DNA from: Calycina herbarum
Taxonomy: Eukaryota > Ascomycota > Leotiomycetes > Helotiales > Pezizellaceae
Assembly (NCBI GenBank): GCA_001414485.1
Contig: LLEY01000006.1
Span: forward strand, 558,001 to 622,000
Reading direction: 5' to 3'
DNA length: 64,000 nt
Part shown: one piece after another, positions 1 to 11,713 of the stretch
How the letters are laid out: each line of letters begins with the position of its first letter
Position numbering within the stretch: position 1 is the stretch's first letter
Made by a program: the position numbers and the translations under genes
The notes under the pieces: generated by a model
Database searches by the model: none
What the model saw: only the letters and a program-made list of their open reading frames with translations
What the model was told of the DNA's origin: nothing

Positions 1-1025
1 TTCTGGGAATGTCCATGGTAAGCCGAATCTTGTGGTATCTGCGAATTGGGCCACTGCTAACATTGGACGCCTAGATTGAATATACCTTCGGTCGTCTCAT
101 CCCAACCCTCCTCATGATCGAATCTCCTCCTGAGACCATCACCTTCGAGCCTCTCCCAACTGAAGACTCGGATGCCAGTCTCACCAAGACCCCCGAACTC
201 GAGGCTGTCAAGCCAAAGCCCATCACCGCCAGCTTCCGAACCACTCTACAACTCCTACAAACCAAGGGCGGTTTCCGTTCCCGATTCCGTGGTATCTCTG
301 TCTTCGTCGTCACACAATTCGCCATCAATGCCATCACCCAAACTTTGGCTTCGTTGCCATTCTTCCCACGATTCGCAGCCCACCCTGTAGCCACTGTTGC
401 TTGTGCCCAGATGGGTCTCGCATGGACGCTAATTGTTATCTCCGAGCCCAGCCCAAAGAGCTGGTTCCGTCGCATCCCCGCAAAGTCAACATGGAAGAAG
501 GTTGCCATTCCAACTGCTGTCCTCGCACTTACCGAGCAGCTCTCCATCATCCTCCCATTCTACCTCGCTGTTGGTCTGGGTCTGACTGAGCATGACCCAA
601 GAGAGTTTGCCAACCTTGGATCCCGCAAGACCGGAATGATGTTCGCAAGCTCCATCGCTGTCTTGGGCTTGGGACTTCTCATTGCATTCTTCCTCGTCGT
701 CCCAGCAAATGTTACTCTCACCCGAGTTCAAGCTTCCCTTCTCTCCGATGCGGAAGAGTCCATCGTTCCTTTCGACAGATCCTTCAACGGAAAGGTCGTT
801 CCTGAGATCGTTGGTGGAACCGGTGTTGTTGGCATGCTTGATGCATGGAGAACATTTGACTGGAGTGCCCGTGTCAGACTTGTCAAGGCATACGTCAAGG
901 TCTTCTTCATGCAGATTGCACTCAGTGTTCTTCTCACACTTGCTATCTTTGCCCAACTCTTCATCATTGTTGGTCGTGATATCGAGAAGATCGCTCCTGG
1001 TGAGGGACACGCTGCTCTCATCTAA
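1..1025 (+). CDS. Conserved fungal multi-pass membrane protein, 5' end outside window
   Basis: The C-terminal exon runs from 75 to 1025. An intron at 18-74 (GTAAGC donor, GCTAAC branch at 55-60, CCTAG acceptor) joins it to a 17-nt exon fragment at the window edge, so the gene begins to the left. The ATG at 114 is in frame but is probably internal, because the frame stays open back to the acceptor. The 300+ residues contain hydrophobic stretches (the VVTQFAINAITQTLASLPFF region, a VLALTEQLSIILPFYLAVG segment, AVLGLGLLIAFFLVVPAN and a C-terminal MQIALSVLLTLAIFAQLFI). From memory, related fungal proteins are often named 'ubiquitin carrier/conjugating enzyme', but no UBC active-site motif is visible, so that name is doubtful. 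The PxNVTLTRVQA stretch after one membrane segment loosely recalls mitochondrial carrier proteins. Function unknown; that it is a real gene is secure. Confidence 0.8.
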
Positions 1026-2420
1026 TCATCCCACAGTACGGATAGTATCATAAAAACGGATCACTACTATTACTAGGAGGCTTCAAATTTGATTGAGAAT
1101 TGTCAGGGTAAAATTCAATTTGATGATTTTTTCTTTTGTCTTGGGGAAAGAATTTGGAATGGTTTTCGGACACGGTGTTGTCTTTGGGGGTATAATGTAC
1201 TACTACTATGCTGGTACACAGATGACGAATTATAACAACTTTTCTTGACAAGCTCATTTCTTCTTTTATATGTTGAGTTTCTGTTAACAGGTTTTTATAC
1301 AATTACAGATTCACATGATCCTATCGTTGCATTAATCTTGTGATTCTTATTACCACGCTTTGAGTGACTGGTCTATTATGTATCCTGTTTAGCACCGCCA
1401 TAAAATATTGTAACCAGATATCCTGGGATGGTTGACATGAATCCTTCGTAGCATTTGGAACCAGGATGCGAGCGTGTGGTCGTCGTGGTGCGACCGTGGA
1501 ACTGGCGGTGAGGCTAGGAAAGCAGAGTTTTCACGACAGCGACAACAACAACAAAACCGACACGAAGACCTTATCCACAATCACTATACCACCTCTCGAG
1601 CTATACCTAAACGAAGTATTACGAGAAGACATAACCGACGCGGCGGACGAGACTTGGACGGGGAGGCGCTGTGCAGATTACAATAACAACATACAGTACA
1701 TTCCACCGAAGGCTCGATGAGCGTAGGACCTCGACCCCGGGGCAGGTGCCTCGTCCCCACCTGCTGCTGGATGGGCAGCAAAGAGGGCATTCGGAGTACA
1801 CGTGTCTTAGAGGGAGAAACTCTGTCGAGGCGTCTTATACCCTGATTCGGGAGGGACTGCTCACCCCTCCCCTAGGATAGAGAGAACAACGCTCGAAGGC
1901 ATACGTATGTCGGAGGAGGAAATCACAAATACAAGACTGAGGGATTGGTTAGTGGCAGGCAGGAACAAGAGAGAAGCGTCAGACAACAACGGGCTCGTTC
2001 GATGGAGGAATGGGCACCCTGTATTTAGATACGGCTTTTAAAGCGCATGAAGGTGCCTTTTCTGGCTGTCGAACGCACAGTAGAGATCCGTAGAGATAGA
2101 GAGGAGTGTTACGCCGGTTACGGAAGAGCGGGAACAGCTACCTAGACAAACCTTGGAGCTGAGGAGGAGGGCAGGATGTTATAAGGCTACTTTGACTCGT
2201 CTTTGAAGCTCATTTTTACCTGTATCTCAAACAATGACTAGTTGAAGTACTGCTTGCTCTTAGAGCTTGGCCTACGGCCTACGCAGCGTAAGAATCATAT
2301 ATATAATAATTATCTTTAATGAAATAGCCTCCTTCCTTGTGAGAAATGGCAATTTATTGTTACTCTTATCGTCGTATTTTTCTACACTCTTGTTCTTCAA
2401 AGTTAACTTACGAATAGCAA
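1026..2420. other. Intergenic, no gene seen
   Basis: About 1.4 kb with only short overlapping frames lacking splice or family signals. A CAGGTG...CACCTG inverted pair near 1742-1762 is the only local structure noticed. It leads into the AT-rich tandem repeat that follows. Confidence 0.5.
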
Positions 2421-2920
2421 GGGGCAGCCCCGCCCACCCAAAAAGAACAAGAAGCTATTCATAGGTCACCTGGAAATAGCGTAGTAATGAACAAAACGCT
2501 CACCTTGTTTCCCATTGCAACAGAAAGTGCATCACTTGTTTTGGTTATTAGTATTTTATATTTCTTAGAAGAAAAAATAATTATTCGTAGGTAACTGATG
2601 AATAGTCACAGAATGCCGTACTCTTCCCCTCTAGGGAAAAAGAAGTTATTACAGGGTAACCTGAAAATAGTCCACTTCTGAGTTTACTGTAAAGAATTAC
2701 CTATAATGAACTCGCCTCCTTCTAGAAAATTTACATCTGTTGTTTAATTTGTTATTTCTCTGAGTATTCTATGTTCTTAAAACCCGTAGCTATCTGTAGG
2801 TAACCTACGAACTACAGGACTCAGCCCCACCCACCTAAGGAGAGAAAAAGAAGCTGTTACTAGGTAACCTAGGAGTAGTCTGCTTCTAAGTTTATCGTAA
2901 AGGATTACTTTTAATGAAAC
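2421..2920. repeat. Degenerate tandem repeat, about 200 bp period
   Basis: Three diverged copies of one unit are visible. Anchors are GAAGCTATTCATAGGTCACC at 2451, GAAGTTATTACAGGGTAACC at 2642 and GAAGCTGTTACTAGGTAACC at 2850, giving spacings of 191 and 208 bp. Copies 1 and 3 also share a CAGCCCC(G/A)CCCACC block at 2425 and 2822, and copies 2 and 3 share a tail of the form TT(T/A)(A/C)TGTAAAG(A/G)ATTAC. The surrounding DNA is AT-rich, and neither a coding function nor an element boundary can be seen. Confidence 0.6.
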
Positions 2921-3713
2921 TACCGCATTCTTTGGCGGTTTAGTAAAGGTGTATATTCTCTTTGACATCGCATTTCTCCGAGAATTCTCTGTTTTACTAT
3001 CCGATATTGGATCAAGACTCAAACGGCTGAGTGCATGTAGAACTTGCAGTATGTGTGGTGCTAGAGTTTTACCCCATGTATCAATGCGATGCATGTTCTA
3101 ACTGGATTTAGATAGTGGTGGGGGCTTTTCATTATGTGGGTCGTTTATTTTGGTTGGTGAACAGAAGAGGTCAGGAGTTTAAGGACGAAGATGAGTTGGG
3201 TGATCTGTAATCAGATTAACAGTTAATGTGCTGTTAGGGCGATATAAAAGAGGAGAGTGGAAGAATTGAAAGGCCTTTTTTCTTCACTTCAAATTCATTC
3301 TTTTGAACCTAGTTGGATCAAAACATTTCTTGGAAATGTCTTCTTTGGATTCGTTGATCAATTGCCCCAAGGTAAGTCACGAGTAATCTCGATTGAGAAG
3401 TGGGACATCTTTCTAACAATAACTCTGCCAGGGGACGAAGATGTGGGCAAGTATCGACCAGAAATTTAAGCGAGGTAATTTGCTAAAACTCCTACGTTGC
3501 TTCACGTCTGCGACATGGAACATGACGAGGCATTTGTTTACACCAGGGTAGGTGAGACTAAATACACCTTCAATAAACGAAGCTTATCCTCGAAAATTAC
3601 AGGCAAACGTCGAAACAAAATCCAACCCAAACCTAACACCCCACCAACGTCGCCACCTAGTCCAAATCTCGGGACTCATCCATTTTGAAACCGGCTCAAG
3701 CAGAAATTAGCCC

Positions 3714-4438
3714 GAAGTATGGGGACCCCCATATAACGACATCTTCGCACAAATCGATTACACAGCTGAAAAGGAATTCGCCGCCGCCATCGCCAAAACC
3801 GGACACTCAATAAAAGACCTCAAAGCCGTAATCCTGGGCCATCTCCATCTCGATTACGCTGGTGGACTAGAATATTTCGTCGATACCGATGTAGAAATCT
3901 GGACTCATGAAGTGGAACTTAAACATGCATTTTATTCTGTGGCTACGGGGATTGACAATGTGGTTTACATGCCTCACTATTTGAAATTTAATTTGAATTA
4001 GAAGACCTTTTCAGGTGAGGAGTTTGAGATTTTTGAGGGGATCAAGCTGAAATTGGCGAAGGGACATACGCCGGGACTTTGTGTTATGCGTGTTAATCTT
4101 GAAGAGGGTGGGATGTGGATTTTTACCGGGGATCAGTATCATGTAAAGGAGAATTTTGAGACTAGTCATCCTCAAGGTGAGTTTTTTTGGGTCTTGAGTG
4201 ATGAGTGGTCAAGCTAATGGGAAGTAGGTTGGCAATCGAGAGATCATGATGATTGGATTCATTCGAATCAGATGATTGAAGGGTTGGCGAAGAGGACGAA
4301 GGGGAAGCTGGTGTTTGGTCATGATAAGGAGACTTTCTTCTCGTTTAAACAGGGAGGGCGGAGCAAAGAAGGGTTCTCGGTTGGGAATAGTTACGGCTCA
4401 ATCCCTTTTCAGTGCTGCTCAGTGCTTCAAGTATGATG
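3714..4438 (+). pseudogene. Lactonase-like metallo-beta-lactamase pseudogene
   Basis: One frame from 3714 reads like the metal-binding core of the fungal/bacterial N-acyl homoserine lactonase-type metallo-beta-lactamases: EVWGPPYNDIF, then a GHLHLDYAGG motif (3837-3866), KLAKGHTPGL (the third metal-binding His region), FTGDQYH, and after an intron at 4177-4227 (GTGAG...GTAG) the KLVFGHDKETF end. The family motif is HxHxDHAGG; here the second-shell His is Tyr (TAC at 3855). An in-frame TAG at 3999-4001 stands where relatives usually have Trp (LNWKTFSGEEFE). No convincing first exon with a start was found upstream, although fragments at 3257-3690 may belong to it, and the last residues after FSFKQ read into unrelated sequence. 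I therefore call it dead. The enzyme family hydrolyses lactones or related cyclic esters using two zinc ions. Confidence 0.75.
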
Positions 4439-4465
4439 TCGTAAATTGGAACATAGCATGACATT

Positions 4466-6350
4466 CTAGTGTATTTGGAAATCCACCAACTCTTTCCCTT
4501 TAAAACTGGTCTCGCCATACATAATACCATCAACATAAATCTCACCAATGAGAACATAATAACTTTCTGTTTTCCGTAGCAGAACAGGGTAATTGCAGCC
4601 TAGAAGTAGACATATAGAATCACCTCGCCGGGCGTTTGCTGGTGCCAAACAAGCCAATTTCTCGTTCCTAGACAGAGTAAAACGTTTATTATGCATTCTT
4701 AGACTTGCCGCTGACACAGTAGAGCGTTGGGCTTCGATATTTTCTGTTGGAGCCCCCGGAAAGGATGGCGCAGATGGAAACTCCGCAGCCGGAAGTAATT
4801 CTTTGAAGAGGTGGTAAAATAATTCTACCCGTTTTTCGTGGTGGATGTCATATGAAGCTGCCCAAGAGCCCCCACAGAAAGAACCGTTGAATTCCTTGAT
4901 GGATGCTTCTGTTCCTTTAAAATCCGTATACATTGACCACCACTCCTTGAAGGCTTGCAATGTATCAATGATTTTCTTATCATCATTGTGCGCGCTGTCC
5001 TTCCAGAATTTACTCGACATGGCCTCGATGGTATCAACAATAACCCCTCGGGCAGTCAAAATTTTACTATCATCGGAGAAAGAGACGATGGCAGTAGAGT
5101 CCTCTCCCGCTGCCCGAAAAGACGGATTATCGCGAATTTGTAAACCTATTACTCGGTGTTTTGGGTGTTCGAGCCGCCGTTCCCAGTCTGGTACCCAACT
5201 AGGAAGCTTGTGTATTACATCCTCGTTTTGACAAACACATATAACGTCCAGATTGCGGGAGGTGGTAATAATATGTCGAGCAGTATGAATAAATGTTTCC
5301 ACGATGGAACGGGTGTAGTCTATAGGTCCAAAAGTGTGTCGAGAGCTAGACATTCCGACAAGTGCGTAAACTTTGTCTAAAGAAAGGGTTGAGAGTTTGC
5401 CCATATGTGTGTACAATAAGTCGAGAAGAGGTGGTTCGTCCTCTTTGTCTGGCCTTCGGGTCAGTTGCAGACTTTTTGGGCCACCTGAGGAGATACTAAA
5501 GACCGAAGTTGGATCGTCCGGATAGTGCAAATTGAGGTCCTCCGTTCTCGCTTCAAGCCTTGAGCTGAGTTCCCTGAGTCGAGTCCATGGCATCGAGTGT
5601 TGATCCCCCCAATACACAATGACGGATTGTCCACATGTCACTTCTTGAACGACCCAGATCCTAAACCTGTACCCAATGATCTCGGAATCAGTTTACTTCT
5701 TTGAGAAATATTCAAGAGTTTTCGATTCCAAACAACCAGAATAGGGAGATATTCCCCGAGAGTCTCACTTACCAATAAGGGCGACGGAAAAGCCTTTTGA
5801 GTGCTTCTAATTGTATGAACCTTGTTGGACCAACGATATCGTTGAAATTCTCTTCGGAAGCCATGTCAAGATCTTGGAGAAGTGTGAATGCCAAAACACC
5901 GTCCTCTTTCTCCTCATCTTCATTACCAAGCCAAACAGAAACTGAACATGCTTGCCGATATATAAATCTCATCCTTGAAGCTTGTGCACTTCTCTCAACA
6001 AGGTCATCTTGATTTATGCAGATTGAATCAACCCATATTGTGAGAACCTTATCTGCCAATCGAAGCCGTCGAAGTGCCGAGTTGAGATTTTCTGAAATTG
6101 AAGCTTTTTTCCCGTCAATCGAGATTTCAACGCAATCCGTTTGAGTACCCCAGGTATAGGAGAGTGCCTCAAACGTCGGATTTTCACAGAGAAGTACATT
6201 CTTCAGTTGACAAAGTAAGGGATCATTTTTGCTGCCTGGCAGGATATGGGCAACTCTGATTTCGTTTGCTTCGCTGTCGACGGGAGTATATTTGTAGATA
6301 TCGCTTGATGGAGTGCATAGTGGCCTGCTTTCGAGGCCAAACTCAGCCAT
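4466..6350 (-). CDS. HET-domain (heterokaryon incompatibility) protein
   Basis: Two exons, 6350-5773 and 5666-4466, with a 106-bp intron (TTG|GTAAGT, TACAG acceptor); together they encode 592 aa. The join restores RRPYWFRIWVVQEVTCG, the standard end of the HET domain. Further HET signatures in order are FEALSYTWG, ILTIWVDSICINQDD (written here as LTIWVDSICIN) and a YRQACSVSVWLG segment. The C-terminal half carries the usual DSICLLLGCNYPVLLR...YYVLIGE module of long HET proteins. The frame is open upstream to 6536, but the first ATG with a typical N-terminus (MAEFGLESRPL) is at 6350. HET proteins control non-self recognition and can trigger cell death when incompatible partners fuse; the specific partner is not predictable. 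It is divergent from the phosphatase gene at 6704. The reading frame appears intact, unlike the HET locus at 47.6 kb. Confidence 0.88.
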
Positions 6351-6703
6351 CAGTGCCGTAATTATACCTAGGTATGTACAAAAAAATGAAGATAAGATTT
6401 GGACAGAGGTTAGACTCGGAAGTTGTCCGTTAGATCTATATTTAGAATATCCACCAATTGCAAGTCTCAAATGGCGCCAAGAGATCGCATTCCTCAGCCG
6501 CAAACCGTCAGAGAGCAAAACATCTTCCTTCAACAAGGAAATTCAAGAAAGAGACATGGATTATTTCCTCTTTTGACTGCAAGATACCCATATCATAGTT
6601 ACCCTACGCTCATCAGTCGATTCCAGGTTTTCTCATGGTCTCGGCCCCGCTATCGTTTTCGAAATTCAATCTCATACTGATCTTAGCCGCAACTCAATTG
6701 AGA

Positions 6704-7556
6704 ATGGCACCAATCATCATTCTAATTCGGCATGCAGAAGCTTTACATAGTGAGTCCAAATTCCTGTATCTAAAATGAATTTGAAATATTATTCTGATCA
6801 CGTGTAGATGTCACGAATAAGTCTCCCTAACCTCAACAATTGCCCCCATCCTAACCGAGCCCACAAGACTACACAGTTCGAGATCCCCCACTCACCCAAA
6901 AGGGCTTGGAGGTCGAATGTGCAGAACTTTCTCAACACCTACAAAATCACGTGCCCTTGATGCGGCAAGTCGAGTTGATCGTCACTTCCCCGTTGCAAAG
7001 AACACTTCAAACCACAAATAAAGCCCTTGACTTCCTCATAAAAAGGGGTATTCCAGTTATTCCCATGGCCGAGCTCCAAGAAACAACAGAAAATCCCATC
7101 GACATAGGAAGTCCCCTTGCAGAGCTTAAACAGACATGGCCCGATTTCGACTGGTCTCAAATTGACCCAATCTTCCCAGCCAAAGAAGGAATATATAAGT
7201 TCTCCCAAGACGCACTTTTGGAAAGAGGAGTAGCCGCGAGAAGATGGCTGGCCAACCGCCCCGAGAAGGTTATTGCTGTTGTTAGTCATGCTGGATTTTT
7301 GCGAATTGGTTTAGGGAATTGTAATTATGCAAACGCTGATTTTCGGATCTTCAAACTTGAGAATCAGGACGATAGTTCTTTGAAAGACCCGATTATGATT
7401 GAATATGAAGGTACGAAGGTTTCGGGTGGTGGGATGGGGAAAAGTAAGGGCGGATCTTTTGGGTGGGAGTTGCATGACTTTAAGTACATGCCGGGCAATG
7501 AGGAGAAGACAAAAAAGGAATTAGACAGAATGGTTTTGGAAGCTCCTTTGAGATGA
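6704..7556 (+). CDS. Histidine phosphatase (phosphoglycerate mutase-like) protein
   Basis: Exon 1 (6704-6749) encodes MAPIIILIRHAEALH with the catalytic RHA motif of the phosphoglycerate mutase/histidine phosphatase superfamily. The second exon carries RDPPLTQKGLE, SPLQRTLQTT (phosphate-pocket Arg), a Glu in AELQETTENP, and VSHAGFLR with the second catalytic His. Splicing 6750-6867 as a single 118-bp intron gives an open 244-aa product. A micro-exon at 6808-6820 would add NVTN, the residues normally found after ALHN in this family, but its donor is in the wrong phase by one base relative to the 6867 acceptor, so the exact splice pattern is uncertain. Such proteins are cytosolic phosphatases of unknown substrate in fungi. 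The C-terminal KSKGGSFGWELHDFKYMPG segment is typical of the fungal members. Confidence 0.85.
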
Positions 7557-8147
7557 CGGTCAAATTCATGAATCGTTTTAACACCCCATATTGCTTGGTC
7601 CTTTGTTCTATTGATTATTCAAGGTCGACATTGAAGCATAGGTGGATTTCAGCGAGGTCTCATATATATTGCTTAAGAGCAGTGCATTCAAAAAGACTTT
7701 GGGGAATGCATTTCGAGCATGCATCCCATTTGAGTCTCCATGCTCAAGATCTAGACTGATTTTGTCTATGTTAGATCGAGAAACGGGAGAAGATTACAAA
7801 ACCAGAAGTGGTAATTTCTAAGAGTTATGAAGTACATGTTTTCTTTATCTCTCTACCAGAGGTCACTATCTAAACGTACCAGAGAGATCTTCTTCAGGGG
7901 AAAAAAGAGGTCTCATGAATAGCTTACTGAATACATATCCTCAAATTATCTTTGTTGAGACTAGCTTGAGTACCGTATTGTGATAGTCTCCGAAGCCATA
8001 GAAACGCATTTTCCAATGGCCAGCGCATGAAACTCGTCAAAAGTAATGGAAGGATAGAAACAAATGTCCAGCAAACTTCGGCCCCATGTGCCTGCCTCCA
8101 GCTACTGAAAAGAAGACAGATACCCCTTTGTGAATCGCACTTGGAGG
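7557..8147. other. Intergenic (convergent), nothing recognised
   Basis: About 590 bp between the phosphatase gene and the 3' end of the leucine-rich gene on the opposite strand. Only short open frames occur, and no repeat or RNA gene was seen. Confidence 0.5.
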
Positions 8148-10639
8148 TTAATCATCGTCTTGCTCCTCTTCGGGAGTATCGAGTTCAAAGGAAGATTCTG
8201 AAGATGAAGATGATTCGCTAACCGAGGGGGAGGCAGCTTTTGTTTTTGCCTTTTTCGTCTCTGGTGCCTCATCTTCTGAGCTGGAGTCGGATGAAGATGA
8301 GGATTCGTTACTGGATTTGGCTTTTCGTTTCAGGACATTGCTATTCGATTTCGGTGATGATATCTCAACTTGGTCTCCGTCTGGCTCCTTGACTGTGTCC
8401 TCATCGGAACTACTTTGTGGCGTCCCAGCATAATTATCACACCGCAAATAACTCTCAACCTCCTCCATCCCACAAACCTTTGCTTTCCCGCAAAAGTTAT
8501 CTTTCCAACATCTCAAGATAGCTTTCCGCGAACTAGGATCTTCAACGGTTCGGTCGACAAATCCCTTCATGTCTTTCTTGATAATCTTCGTCTTTTGAAT
8601 ATCTGTTTGCTCAAGACTTGGAACTTCATGTTCAGCACTCAAGAATGCGTATCGGATAGCTTCTGCTTCGTGACCCACAGGCAATTCCCGTTGCTCTGCC
8701 TCATCGTGTCTAAAGCCCGAACACCCGATGACCAGTAACAATGACCACTCTCCATGGCAAATTCTTTTCGGTTGTGGTAAGTCTCCATTCGCTGCGTGTA
8801 TGTCGCGGTATAGCTGCGCGGGGAAATTCCGAACTCGATACTCACCATCGTCCTTACGGTCGAATGGGTCCATAGCTAAACAAAGAGCTAAGTACTTTCC
8901 AATATTGTGGAAAGGGTCATGCTGGCGTTTCATATCGTAGTTGATGAAAAATGAAAAGACATTACATAGCTTGTCGAAAAATGCCGAGGATGGTAAAACA
9001 ACACCATTTAAATCAAATGGGAATGTGTAATTGTCGGGTCTGAAGCTGGACAGACGACTAGGGTCGGTGGCCTTGTCGATTTGGACCCCACCATCTGAAG
9101 TATCGATATTCTCGCCACTGCTACTCTGCTTACCCAGAACTGTGACTAATATTTGTGATACTGGAGGTAAGGTTGGAGGTAGAGTTTCAATTTTGGCATA
9201 TATTTCCTCCTTGCTGCGGTGAAAATCCCCACTTGGTTCTTCAAAGGGAAGCGCCAGGAGCTCTGTGTCGAGAAAATCCGAAATCCCTGTGCCATGAATA
9301 AGACGAAGCTTCTCCTGTAATGGAATTTGGGGTGTGTCGAGGAGATAAAGTGTTTCGAGTTCTGGATTATTGGCCAAAATCTTCTGTAACGTGTCCATAG
9401 TAATGTTTATGTTTCCGGAAAGATCCAAGGAAATCAACTCTGTGTGCTTGAATAGTATGGAGCCTATCTGCTCATCGGCGAGCTGGAAAGGATGGAGATC
9501 GACTGATATTTTGTCTTTGAGAGCACCTGCAAGAAGTTGCGTGGCAGTACCTTGACTTGTGCGGTGGAGGGCTTCCGGGTCCTCGTAAAGTTTTGCTTTT
9601 ATGGTTGGCCAAAAATCAGGGACCAGTTGGGCGTGCTATTGAAAATGCGAACGTCAAACTCTGAAGTATGGCGAAAAGCGAGGAGATATTCAACTTACCT
9701 GCAAAGAAGAAACAGCATCTTCTGGGGCGGACTTCAGAAGCTCCCGGAATAATTTGTCTAATGCAATACTTTTGAGTGGTGCGACAGTATCTTGTAATGA
9801 AACTATTAGCAGCATGTAAGTGAAGGTGGAGGGGGCTTACTGTTGTTGCCGTCGTTAGAGGTCTCGGTACCGTCATCAGAAAGCTTAACGTCCACTTGGG
9901 ATTCCTTCCAATCCTTATGAGGCCTTGCGTAAGGGAGTCAGTATTGCCATTCTAAGAGGTATGTCTGAGGAGGAGGAGGATGAAACAGGGTTGTGGGAGG
10001 CGTAAACAGAGTCTCAGTCCTCTTAATACAACCTAAAGGAGAGTAGAAAAACTCGAAGAAGACCTACCAGGCGCTTTTCAGTGCCTCTACGTCCAGCAGT
10101 TCATTGTTGTCGTCTTCTTCTTCTTCTTCCGTTGATTCGTAGAGGCTGTTCGATTTAAGATACTGTGCCGCAGATAGTGGTCTCATGCGGTACTCGTCTT
10201 CAGTATCCTCTGCAAATTGCACAAAGGCAGAACGTGGTCGATACGGTTCAGTGATATCTAAAATTGTGATCCCATCGTTGTTGTCACCTAGATCAAAGGG
10301 CAGATTAAAAGGCAACCTGCATGTCCGAGCTCGGAGGAAATAACCGGGGCAGGTACGGACCCAAGCTACTGCGACGGTAAGACACGTCTGGATGTAAGGA
10401 AATGGAGGTAGGGCATGGTAGTCTGGTTTAGATTCCCAGAACGTGGTGGGCAGTGTCTTAGCAGAGTCCAGCTCTGAGGTGAGAGGCGCTCGGTTATGGG
10501 AGGATTTGAAGATGGAAAGGAGACGTTGGCGTTGCTTTAGGACCTTGCGACCGCAAAGAAATTGGCAATGAATTGCTGCTAGACCGCGATAGCGATTATT
10601 GATTTTCGCGATGATGAAGATTTAATGTCTCTCACCCAT
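8148..10639 (-). CDS. Leucine-rich, acidic-tailed protein of unknown function (725 aa)
   Basis: Five exons were assembled: 10639-10636 (ATG G), 10578-10068, 9923-9841, 9790-9699 and 9635-8148, with introns of 57, 144, 50 and 63 bp. All have GT..AG ends, and the total is 2,178 nt in one frame. The N-terminus reads MAAIHCQFLCGRKVL. The middle has LRR-like text (HTELISLDLSGNINIT, then NNPELETLYLLDTPQIP), suggesting an F-box/LRR-type scaffold, although no F-box was identified. The C-terminal 80 residues are Ser/Glu/Asp/Lys-rich with a run of serines between acidic and KRKAK/TKKAK basic clusters, which looks nuclear and phosphorylated. I do not recognise a named family. Its start lies 201 bp from the AlkB-like gene in the opposite direction, so the two share a promoter region. 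Confidence 0.8.
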
Positions 10640-10840
10640 GATGAGGTATTGAAGGTGATGTGATGTTGCACATATGCTGATGGCAATAAATTAACCTTTT
10701 ACCAAGGGCTACGCAGATACTTGTAGACTGTGGAAGACGCTAGCAGGCTCCAAGGGACGATGTTCGGCACGTGATGTGACAAGCTTGGCACCCGCCACGT
10801 TTTCTGCACTCGTCACCTCAACACCAATACTCATATCAAC

Positions 10841-11713
10841 ATGCTCCCTCCTCCTGGTCTCAGCATCATCCCTTCCTTTCTCTCCACCGAACAATACAAC
10901 CAACTAGAAGACCATGTTCGAGAGGCCTTCCGTCCCTCCCTCCAACAACGAGGCACAAAAGGTGGACGGACCCCTCTGGATTATGGAATCCGATTCGATG
11001 TCAGAACGTGTGGGGTAGCCGAGAACGAAGAAACCATACCCATCTGGATGAACGATCTTTTACACCAAATCCATGCCTTGACATCAGATGAGAAGAATGC
11101 CGGTATAAAGGAGTCGGAAACATCAAATATCAACCTGTCAATGAAATCCGAGGATCCACCCCCTCTTACCGTCCTTCATCACGCCAAAGACAGAAATCAG
11201 AAACTTCTCCCCAGAAATTTCAAACCAAATCAAGTCACAATACAGCATTATCCACCCGGCGTAGGAATACCTCCCCATATCGACACGCATTCTTGCCTTG
11301 GAACACACATCCTCTCTTTCTCCCTCTCATCAACCGTCAACATGCAGTTTCAAAGAGCAAATGAGGACACAAAACGGAAGATGTTCCAACCGAGACGCTG
11401 CCTAGCGGATAAATCGCAAACTACCACGAAGAAAAGAGCTGATGAACAACCACAAAAAACCAAGCAGATTCTAGAGATACCCTTGGAATCGAACAGTCTA
11501 TGTATTATGGCGGGTGAGGCACGATATGCATGGACGCATGGAATCAGGCGAAGAAGTACAGATCCTACGCCTGAAGGAGAGGTTGTTCCGAGACAGGATC
11601 GTTACAGCATCACATTGCGTCAGGTCGAGTTCGGCGCCCAGTGTGAGTGCGAATACCATGATTGGTGTGACACAAGAAACCACGCTTACGATGCTGTAAG
11701 GTCTGAAGTTTGA
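10841..11713 (+). CDS. AlkB-like 2-oxoglutarate/Fe(II) dioxygenase
   Basis: A single-exon 290-aa protein starting MLPPPGLSIIPSFL. The AlkB core is readable: QVTIQHYPPGVGIPPHIDTH supplies the HxD iron ligands, TRAYAWTHGI-like text (ARYAWTHGI) supplies the distal His, and RYSITLRQVEFG carries the 2OG-binding Arg. The C-terminus has a Cys/His cluster, QCECEYHDWCDTR, seen in fungal AlkB-domain proteins. Relatives remove alkyl lesions or act on tRNA wobble uridines (ALKBH8 type); no methyltransferase or RNA-recognition domain is attached here, so the substrate stays open. It lacks introns, unusual among its neighbours. An insertion rich in basic residues separates HIDTH from the distal His. Confidence 0.88.
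   Translation: MLPPPGLSIIPSFLSTEQYNQLEDHVREAFRPSLQQRGTKGGRTPLDYGIRFDVRTCGVAENEETIPIWMNDLLHQIHALTSDEKNAGIKESETSNINLSMKSEDPPPLTVLHHAKDRNQKLLPRNFKPNQVTIQHYPPGVGIPPHIDTHSCLGTHILSFSLSSTVNMQFQRANEDTKRKMFQPRRCLADKSQTTTKKRADEQPQKTKQILEIPLESNSLCIMAGEARYAWTHGIRRRSTDPTPEGEVVPRQDRYSITLRQVEFGAQCECEYHDWCDTRNHAYDAVRSEV

Noticed and set aside
1466..1880. Group of overlapping short frames on both strands
   Set aside because: None has an ATG-to-stop product with recognisable text or introns; they reflect stop-poor GC-richer sequence.
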